In this document: positions 58,221 to 64,000 of the stretch, one piece after another
How the letters are laid out: each line of letters starts with the position of its first letter
Numbering within the stretch: position 1 is the stretch's first letter
NCBI GenBank assembly: GCA_025194985.1
Contig: JAOANE010000003.1
Location: 30,032-94,031, forward strand
Direction: 5' to 3'
Source: Regnicoccus frigidus
Lineage (GTDB): Bacteria > Cyanobacteriota > Cyanobacteriia > PCC-6307 > Cyanobiaceae
DNA: 64,000 nt
Notes under the pieces: generated by a model
The model's input: the letters and a program-made list of their open reading frames with translations, nothing else
What the model was told of the DNA's origin: nothing
Database searches by the model: none
Program-made: the position numbers and the translations under genes

Positions 58221-60408
58221 GAGGTTGAACAAGGGCCTGCCAGCGGCGGCCCCGCCGAGCGAGGCCTTGCTCGACGTGTTCCAGCCGGGCCGGGCCAGCC
58301 GCCGGATCAGCCTTCACGGCGGCCTCTACCGCATCGGCCGCGACAGCCAGCTGGAGATCCGCATCGATCACCCGGCGGTGAGCAAGCGCCACGCCCTGCT
58401 TGAGCAGGTCGGCCAGGACTGGCTGATCCGTGACGACAGCTCCACCAATGGCCTCTACTGGCAGGGCCGGCCCATCCGGCAACTGCTGCTGCGCGACGGT
58501 GATGCGCTGCGTTTTGGCCCCCCCTCCGAGCCGGGCCTGCCGGAGCTGGTTTTCCAGAGCCGATCAAGGCCGCGCCTGCTGCGACTCGCGGCGAGCGCCA
58601 GCCTGGCGGCCGCTGCCGCCGCCATCGCCGGGGTCGGCCTGCTGGGGCTCTCCCTGCTGCGGGTGCCGGTGCGCGGCAGCCTGGCGCCCGTGCGCGGCCC
58701 GCTGGCCCTCTACGACCGGCAGAACCGCCCGCTCAATTCCCCTGAATCCAGCGAACACCGCGAAAACAAGACCCTGAGCGGCTATCCGAGCGTGCTGGTG
58801 GAGGCCTTGCTGGCCAGTGAGGACAGTCGCTTCTGGTGGCATCCCGGCGTCGACCCGATCGGGACGGCCCGGGCCCTGGTCACCAACGTGCTGGGCGGCA
58901 GGGTGCTGGAGGGGGGCAGCACGCTTACCCAGCAGCTGGCCCGCAGCCTTTATCCCGAACAGGTGGGCCAGGGGGAAACCCTGGTGCGCAAATGGCGGGA
59001 ATTGCTCGTGGCCCTGCAGCTGGAGGCGCGTTTCAGCAAGGCAGACCTGCTGCTGAGTTATCTCAACCGGGTCTATCTGGGGGTGGGCTGGGGCTTCGAA
59101 GATGCCGCCCGCTCGTTTTTTGAAAAGCCTGCCGCCAAGCTCAGTTTGGAGGAGGCCGCCCTGCTGGTGGGCCTGCTGCCTTCTCCCAACGGCAACGATC
59201 CCTGCAGCAACCCCCAGGCCGCGCTCAAAGCCCGTAATGGGGTGTTGCTGAAAATGGCTGATACCGGGCGCATCAGCGCCGACCGTGCCCGCCAGGCCCG
59301 GCGCCAGCCGGTTCAGCTCGGGGCCAACGCCTGCCGGGCCGGCCGCAGCCGACCGGCGCCCTTCTATACCGATCAGGTGCGCGCCGACCTGGAGGATCTG
59401 CTGGGAGCCGATGTGGCCGCCGAAGGCAACTTCCTGGTCGAAACCCATCTCGACCCCGCGCTGCAGCAGGTGGTGGAACAACGGTTGCGGCGCAGGCTCG
59501 ACTCCGGCGCCCCGGCCGGCGTCGACGAGGGGGCGGTGGTGGTGCTCGATTCGCGCAGCGGCGGGGTGCTGGCGATCGCCGGCGGCCGCGACTACCGCCG
59601 CAGCCAGTTCAACCGGGCCAGCATGGCTCTGCGCCAGCCGGGTAGCACCTTCAAACTGTTCACCTACCTGGCCGCACTGCAGAAAGGCCAGGCGCCCGGC
59701 AGCGGCATTCGCTGCGATGCCCTCACCTGGGCAGGTCAGACATTCACCAGTTCCTGCCGGGGCAACCTCAGCCTGCGCCAGGCCTTCGCGGTCAGCAGCA
59801 ACACCGCGGCCTTACGCCTGGCCCAGCAGGTGGGGCTCGAAAAGGTGAAGCAGATGGCCGAAGACCTGGGCATCCGCACGCCGCTTGAGGCGGTTCCCGG
59901 CCTGGCCCTCGGTCAGAGCGAGGTGCGCTTGATCGAGCTCACCGCCGCCTACGGGGCCGTCGCCAATGGCGGAATCTGGCATGCCCCCAGCACAATCCGC
60001 CGCCTCACCGACGCCGAAACCTGCGGCGGCCTCGAGAGTGCCCGCTGCCTTGAGCGCCAGGAGGCCCCTGATCGGGTGATCAGCCCGGCCAGGCCCGTGC
60101 TCAAACCCGAGCATGCCAAGCAGATGCAGGGGTTGCTGCGCAGCGTCGTGCGCGCGGGCACCGGCGGCGGCGCCTCCCTCGGCGGGGAGGAGGGCGGCAA
60201 GACCGGCACCACCAACGAAGGGCGCGATCTGGTCTATGTGGGTTATGAGCCCAGGCGCCACTGGGTGATGGGCATCTGGCTGGGCAATGATCAGAACAAG
60301 CCCACCGCTGGCTCCAGCGCCGTGGCTGCCGCGCTATGGAGCGACATCATCCGCGCCTCCGGCCCGGTGCCGGCTAGCGCGTTGAAGGCCAAGGCGGCCG
60401 GACCCTGA
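58207..60408 (+). CDS. Class A penicillin-binding protein with an N-terminal FHA domain
   Basis: 733 residues, in order: FHA domain (about 20-115: YRIGRDSQLEIRI, SKRHALLEQV, DDSSTNGLYWQG), TM (127-152), GT51 transglycosylase (EDSRFWWHPGVDPIG, GGSTLTQQLARSLYP) and transpeptidase (RQPGSTFKLF with Ser480/Lys483, SSNTAAL, KTGTT). An FHA domain binds phospho-Thr, so cell-wall synthesis could be tied to Ser/Thr kinase signals. The GTG at 58207 overlaps lspA; its stop overlaps the GTPase start (TGATG). Confidence 0.92.
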   Translation: MLGVERLNKGLPAAAPPSEALLDVFQPGRASRRISLHGGLYRIGRDSQLEIRIDHPAVSKRHALLEQVGQDWLIRDDSSTNGLYWQGRPIRQLLLRDGDALRFGPPSEPGLPELVFQSRSRPRLLRLAASASLAAAAAAIAGVGLLGLSLLRVPVRGSLAPVRGPLALYDRQNRPLNSPESSEHRENKTLSGYPSVLVEALLASEDSRFWWHPGVDPIGTARALVTNVLGGRVLEGGSTLTQQLARSLYPEQVGQGETLVRKWRELLVALQLEARFSKADLLLSYLNRVYLGVGWGFEDAARSFFEKPAAKLSLEEAALLVGLLPSPNGNDPCSNPQAALKARNGVLLKMADTGRISADRARQARRQPVQLGANACRAGRSRPAPFYTDQVRADLEDLLGADVAAEGNFLVETHLDPALQQVVEQRLRRRLDSGAPAGVDEGAVVVLDSRSGGVLAIAGGRDYRRSQFNRASMALRQPGSTFKLFTYLAALQKGQAPGSGIRCDALTWAGQTFTSSCRGNLSLRQAFAVSSNTAALRLAQQVGLEKVKQMAEDLGIRTPLEAVPGLALGQSEVRLIELTAAYGAVANGGIWHAPSTIRRLTDAETCGGLESARCLERQEAPDRVISPARPVLKPEHAKQMQGLLRSVVRAGTGGGASLGGEEGGKTGTTNEGRDLVYVGYEPRRHWVMGIWLGNDQNKPTAGSSAVAAALWSDIIRASGPVPASALKAKAAGP

Positions 60409-62000
60409 TGCGGCGCTTGCGTCCCTGGCTGTGGTTCGGAGCCGCCCTGCTGGCGGTGGTGGCTCTCTCCCTGCTGCTGCAGGCCGTCAACACCTTGCTC
60501 TGGCAGCTCAACGTCCTGCTGCCCGCCTGGCTGGTGGGTCCGGTGCTGCTGCTGATCATCGGAGCTGGCGGCCTGCTGGCCCTGCGGCTGGCCTGGCCGT
60601 GGCTGCTGGCCTGGCGCGGGCCGCGCCGCCGGAACGTGTCATCCCAAGCGCTACGTGAACCGCTCGCCAGCCGCCAGGAGGCGGCGGAGCGCAACCTGCA
60701 GGCCATCGACCAGATGCTGGAGCGCGTCCGCGACGACGTCGCCAAGGAAGTCCTGCGCCAGGAACGGGAGCAGGTGGAAGCCGACCTGGCCCGCGGCGAC
60801 CTGGTGCTGGTGCTGTTCGGCGCAGGCTCATCCGGCAAGACCTCCTTGATCCGCGCCCTGCTCAACGAAGTGGTGGGGGAGGTGGGGGCGCCGATGGGCT
60901 CAACGGCCGATTGCCACAGCTACCAGCTGCGGCTGAAGGGTCTGCGCCGCGGGCTGCAACTGGTGGACACGCCGGGCATTCTCGAAGCAGGCGCAGATGG
61001 CCGCCAACGCGAAACCAATGCCCGCCAGCGGGCCGCCCGGGCCGACCTGCTGATCCTGGTGGTGGACGGGGATCTGCGGGCCACGGAACTGGAGGTGTTC
61101 GAGGCCCTCGCCGGCCTGGGCAAGCGGCTGATCCTCGTGCTCAACAAATGTGATCTGCGCGGCGACGAGGAAGAGCGCCGCCTGCTGCAGCTGCTGCGCC
61201 AACGAACCGCCGGCCGGATCGAGGCGGGGGACGTGATCCCCGCCAGTGCCGCGCCCCAATCGGTGCCGAGGCCCGGCGGTCAACCGCTCCAGCCCGCTCC
61301 GGAGATCGAAGCTCTGCTGCAGCGTCTGGCCACGGTGCTCAAACAGGACGGCGAGGAGCTGATCGCCGACAACATCCTGCTGCAGAGCAGGCGCCTCGGT
61401 GATGCGAGCCGAGAGATGCTGTCGCGCCAACGGCGGCGGGATAGCGAAACGCTGATCGAGCGCTACATGTGGATCGGCGCCGGGGTGCTGGTGGTCACGC
61501 CCCTGCCGGTCGTCGACCTGCTTGGCACCGCGGCGGTGAACGCCCAGATGGTGATGGAAATCGGCCGGGTCTACGGCGTTGAGATCTCCCGCGCCAGTGG
61601 CCAGGAGCTGGCCCTTTCGGTGGGCCGCAGCCTGGCCGGCCTCGGCGTGATCAAGGGAGGGCTGGGCCTGATCGGCTCAGCGTTGACGCTGAACCTGCCG
61701 GCGTTGGCCCTCAGCAAGGTGGTCCAGGGGGTGAGTGCCGCCTGGCTGACCCGTATCGCCGGCCAGAGCGTGCTGACCTATTTCGAGCAGGACCAGGACT
61801 GGGGAGACGGCGGTCTGCAGGAGGTGGTGCGCCGCCAGTACGACCTCAACCGGCGGGAGGGAGCCCTGAAGAGCTTTCTGGAAGCGGCTTATCAGCGGGT
61901 GGTGGAGCCGTTGCAACGGCGGAAGGATCCGCAGCTGCCACCACGCCCAGGGCCTCGGGAGGGGGGGGCAGGAGCGGGCCGCGGGCGTCGAGCACGGTGA
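60408..62000 (+). CDS. Membrane GTPase with DUF697 domain
   Basis: 530 residues. Two TM helices (8-26, 42-66), then a G domain: GAGSSGKTSL (138-147), VDTPG (186-190), NKCD (246-249). The C-terminal half has VTPLPVVDLLGTAAVNAQMVMEIG and AALSVGRSLAGLGVIKGGLG-type segments of DUF697 (YcjF-like). Starts on the PBP stop (TGATG). Its last 155 bp are covered by a convergent small gene. Role unknown; it lies next to a wall-synthesis enzyme. Confidence 0.88.
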   Translation: MRRLRPWLWFGAALLAVVALSLLLQAVNTLLWQLNVLLPAWLVGPVLLLIIGAGGLLALRLAWPWLLAWRGPRRRNVSSQALREPLASRQEAAERNLQAIDQMLERVRDDVAKEVLRQEREQVEADLARGDLVLVLFGAGSSGKTSLIRALLNEVVGEVGAPMGSTADCHSYQLRLKGLRRGLQLVDTPGILEAGADGRQRETNARQRAARADLLILVVDGDLRATELEVFEALAGLGKRLILVLNKCDLRGDEEERRLLQLLRQRTAGRIEAGDVIPASAAPQSVPRPGGQPLQPAPEIEALLQRLATVLKQDGEELIADNILLQSRRLGDASREMLSRQRRRDSETLIERYMWIGAGVLVVTPLPVVDLLGTAAVNAQMVMEIGRVYGVEISRASGQELALSVGRSLAGLGVIKGGLGLIGSALTLNLPALALSKVVQGVSAAWLTRIAGQSVLTYFEQDQDWGDGGLQEVVRRQYDLNRREGALKSFLEAAYQRVVEPLQRRKDPQLPPRPGPREGGAGAGRGRRAR

Positions 62001-62088
62001 TCAGCCCGAGGTAGAGCACCCCGATCAGGATCGAGATCGCTCCGGTCAGGATCGCCACCCAGCGGCCCCTGACATTCGGTTCAACCAT
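61846..62088 (-). CDS. Small membrane protein, convergent with the GTPase
   Basis: 80 residues, MVEPNVRGRWVAIL..., one TM segment (about 9-28), then DARGPLLPPPPEALG and an Ala/Pro/Ser tail. The N-terminal 45 residues look like a short membrane protein conserved in picocyanobacteria, by memory. The tail lies over the 3' end of the convergent GTPase gene (155-bp overlap), which is unusual. I do not recognise a function. Confidence 0.6.
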   Translation of the reverse strand: MVEPNVRGRWVAILTGAISILIGVLYLGLITVLDARGPLLPPPPEALGVVAAADPSAVATAPPPADKPLPESSSGLPPAG

Positions 62089-63616
62089 GGGAAACCCTCG
62101 CGCCGTTGTCGTTTCCAACCGCACCCAGGCTGGCAGCCCCGATGCCGGCGTTCGGAGCGGCGTTCGGAGCGGCGATCGTCGGCAGGGATCGCTTCACCAC
62201 GGCCACCAGCATCTCCAGTTCAGCCTCTCCAGTGTGGGGATTGCCCAGCACGGCCTTGAGGTGGTGATGGCCGTGATACAGCGGGCGCGAGAGCATCAGC
62301 TGCTCCGCCATCAGATCGGCGCGGCACTGGGCCGACCAGCTAGCGCTGGCACTGGCGTCCAAGCCAGCGGGCCGGAAGGCCAGCAGGTGGAGAGGCCCGC
62401 TCAGCAGGCTGAGGGCCCCCTGGGGAAGGGCGGTTTCCAGCGCGCTGCGCAGCCGCCGGCGCCGGCCGATCGCCGCTTCGATCAGCCGGTCGATGCCTTC
62501 AAGACCCAGCTGGCGCAGCCCAAGCCAGAGCTTGAGAATCTCGGCGCTGCGGCTGCCCTGCAGCCCTGATTCGCCTCCATGGCAGGGGCCCCAGCTCGGC
62601 TCCATGTAGGGCAGCCCGGTGGCGAAGGTGGCCGGCAGCAGGCCGGGATCGGCGAGCAACAGCAGCGACGAGGTCTTGGTGATTCCCAGCAGCTTCTGGG
62701 GGTTCAAAGTGATCGAATCGGCCAGGCCGATTCCCTCCACCCGCTCGCGGTGCCGCTCGCTCAGCGCCAGCACCCCACCGATCGCCCCATCCACGTGCAG
62801 CCAGACCCCGTGCCGGCGGCAGACCGCAGCGATGGCAGTCAGGGGATCGACCGCCCCGCGCACGGTGGTACCGGCGCTGGCCACCACGGCGATCACCGGC
62901 CTGCCCCGCCGCTCCAGTTCGATCAGTTCGCGCTCAAGCTGGCCGGGATCGAGCCGGCCCGCCGCGTCCACAGGCAGGCGGCGCAAGGCCTCGGGAGCCA
63001 GGCCCATCACCACCAGCGCCTTGTCGATCGACACGTGGAGATCGGCACTGCCGATCACCACGGCCTCACCGCAGGTCTGCAGGCCGCGGCTGTGGCGGGC
63101 GGTGACCAGGGCCATCAGGTTGCTGAGGCTGCCGCCGCTGGCCGGGACACCGCTAGCGCCATCGCCCAGGCCGACCCGGCGGGCCAGCCAGCCGCAGAGG
63201 CTGCGCTCCAGCCGGCTCAGGGTTGGCGACAGCTCCTCCGCCAGCAGGTTGTTGTTGAGGCCGGCGCAGACCAGATCCGCCACCAGCGAGGAGGTCAGCG
63301 GCGGCGGATCGAGGTGGGCCAGGGCACCGGGATGGCCGGGGTTGTAGGAGCCCTCCATCAGCAGCTGCAGATCTGCCAGCAGCCGCTCGCCACTAACGCC
63401 AAGCAGCTGCGGCTCCACCTCCGGCAGCAGGCTGAGCCCCGGTAGGGGCGGACGATCAGCCGCCGTTCCCAACCAGCGGCAGAGGTGGTGGGCGGCCTCC
63501 TGCAGGAAGGCTTCCAGGCCGGGATCGAACGCACCGGGCGAGGCGAAGGGAAGGGGGTCCAGCACCCGACCTAAATCAGGCGTCACAGCCAAGGGCAGGG
63601 CGGATTGGGATTTCAT
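62081..63616 (-). CDS. PLP-dependent group II decarboxylase-family protein
   Basis: 511 residues: GVPASGGSLSNLMALVTARH, VVIGSADLHVSIDKALVVMGL, VASAGTTVRGAVDPLTAIAAV, WLHVDGAIGGVLALS and the PLP lysine segment SITLNPQKLLGITKTS (Lys of NPQK). Resembles diaminobutyrate or aromatic amino acid decarboxylases; the substrate is not clear. The ATG at 63616 was used. The C-terminus has a repeated APNAAPNA. Confidence 0.88.
   Translation of the reverse strand: MKSQSALPLAVTPDLGRVLDPLPFASPGAFDPGLEAFLQEAAHHLCRWLGTAADRPPLPGLSLLPEVEPQLLGVSGERLLADLQLLMEGSYNPGHPGALAHLDPPPLTSSLVADLVCAGLNNNLLAEELSPTLSRLERSLCGWLARRVGLGDGASGVPASGGSLSNLMALVTARHSRGLQTCGEAVVIGSADLHVSIDKALVVMGLAPEALRRLPVDAAGRLDPGQLERELIELERRGRPVIAVVASAGTTVRGAVDPLTAIAAVCRRHGVWLHVDGAIGGVLALSERHRERVEGIGLADSITLNPQKLLGITKTSSLLLLADPGLLPATFATGLPYMEPSWGPCHGGESGLQGSRSAEILKLWLGLRQLGLEGIDRLIEAAIGRRRRLRSALETALPQGALSLLSGPLHLLAFRPAGLDASASASWSAQCRADLMAEQLMLSRPLYHGHHHLKAVLGNPHTGEAELEMLVAVVKRSLPTIAAPNAAPNAGIGAASLGAVGNDNGARVSHG
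62147..62170. repeat. Two-copy 12-bp direct repeat
   Basis: GGCGTTCGGAGC occurs twice in tandem near the 3' end of the PLP decarboxylase gene and codes for the repeated APNAAPNA in its C-terminal tail. A small slippage duplication in a non-conserved end. Confidence 0.85.
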
Positions 63617-63713
63617 TCTGCTGGTCGGCGCGGCAGGAATCCTGGCCGAAGCGAGAGCGCACTCTGGCGAAATGCCAGCCTGAACGGGCCCGTGCACCGG
63701 CGTGCTCCAGACC

Positions 63714-64000
63714 GTGCTCACTCCCACTCAATTCGGCACGGGATGGCGGCAGCTCTGGATGGAGCGACTGCTGCGGCTGGCGGCGCTGGCCGGTGAACGG
63801 GGCGAGATCCCGGTGGCGGCGGCGGTGCTCGATGGCAGCAGCCGTTGCCTGGGCTGGGGAACCAACCAACGCCAGACCCGCCAGGACCCGCTCGGGCACG
63901 CCGAACTGGTGGCCCTGCGCCAGGCGGCCCTGCTGCGCGGCGACTGGCGCTTCAACGGCTGCACCCTGCTGGTGACCCTGGAGCCTTGCCCGATGTGCGC
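63714..64000 (+). CDS. tadA: tRNA-adenosine deaminase, N-terminal part (cut by window edge)
   Basis: Converts A34 to inosine in tRNA-Arg. The visible 95 codons show WMERLLRLAALAGERGEIPV, the zinc/active site GHAELVALRQAAL and TLEPCPMC (the second Cys set just before the edge). The start is unsettled: GTG at 63714 used; GTG at 63702 and the ATG at 63759 are in frame. Divergent from the decarboxylase. Confidence 0.93.
   Translation, partial: MLTPTQFGTGWRQLWMERLLRLAALAGERGEIPVAAAVLDGSSRCLGWGTNQRQTRQDPLGHAELVALRQAALLRGDWRFNGCTLLVTLEPCPMC

Noticed and set aside
1..64000. CRISPR arrays, insertion sequences, prophage, toxin-antitoxin or defence islands
   Set aside because: I saw no regularly spaced repeats, transposase, integrase or phage genes; gene content and base use look uniform throughout.

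Overview
This 64 kb window is GC-rich, gene-dense chromosome from a unicellular cyanobacterium, most likely a picocyanobacterium of the Synechococcus/Cyanobium group. The support is: (i) a 62-residue protein that I recognise as the Prochlorococcus/Synechococcus hyper-conserved protein PSHCP, sitting between a tRNA-Trp and a flavin reductase and downstream of rplS; (ii) pigment genes (pcyA for phycocyanobilin, chlP for the chlorophyll tail, hemA); (iii) a ferredoxin-type sulfite reductase, a class II FBPase/SBPase (glpX), CcsA, and a DevBCA-type exporter. The choice of Cyanobium-like over open-ocean Synechococcus is inference, from the high GC and a modest number of HIP1 palindromes. I see no insertion sequence, prophage, integrase or CRISPR array. 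Genes are packed tightly, with many 1-4 bp stop/start overlaps and no gene-free stretch above 300 bases.

Layout. 1-2483 (minus): a small PepSY-type membrane protein, rplS, tRNA-Trp, PSHCP, a flavin reductase, tRNA-Asp and the first 183 codons of gltX, all co-directional. 2539-8382: map, an SDR, a Pta-N-like protein without a transacetylase domain, a Rossmann-like (SLOG/DprA-like) protein, an NfeD/SPFH pair, a MAPEG protein and yajQ. 8402-13901: fused 5-oxoprolinase overlapping gamma-glutamyltranspeptidase, a glutathione/gamma-glutamyl salvage pair. 13986-14653: a 35-residue candidate membrane peptide and an HdeD-like protein. 14785-20672: a six-gene respiratory operon (two DUF2231 membrane proteins, ctaC, ctaD, ctaE, GMC oxidoreductase) in which ctaC has lost the CuA ligands. 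20748-22781: a small membrane-anchored protein and ilvD.

22800-30687 is a carbon-metabolism block: gnd-pgl-CIA30-unknown, glgC, hemA, glpX and rpe (oxidative pentose phosphate, glycogen, Calvin cycle, tetrapyrrole entry), closed by a strong terminator after rpe. 30743-34132 (minus) is lptA-lptB-lptF/G-ccsA (LPS export plus cytochrome c maturation). 34233-37197: DUF309, typA and a VanY-like carboxypeptidase. chlP and glyS converge on a perfect 24-bp inverted repeat; glyS diverges from sir. 42770-49203: a secreted small protein, a VanX-like dipeptidase, recG, an acidic-tract protein, tsf and rpsB. 49388-56852: glycosyltransferase 2, a 51-residue basic protein, devA-devC-devB, pcyA, then a divergent pair of M16 peptidase-family proteins (one active, one inactive). 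56813-62088: sipA-like regulator, bioY, lspA, an FHA-domain class A PBP, a DUF697-type GTPase and a small convergent membrane protein. The window ends with a PLP-dependent decarboxylase and the start of tadA.

Most notable: the CuA-less oxidase operon bundled with a GMC flavoprotein and two histidine-bearing DUF2231 proteins; a relay of two 5-6 codon mini-ORFs linking bioY to lspA through overlapping stop/start codons; the 24-bp perfect inverted repeat that encodes the GlyS C-terminus; and the PSHCP/tRNA-Trp/rplS cluster.
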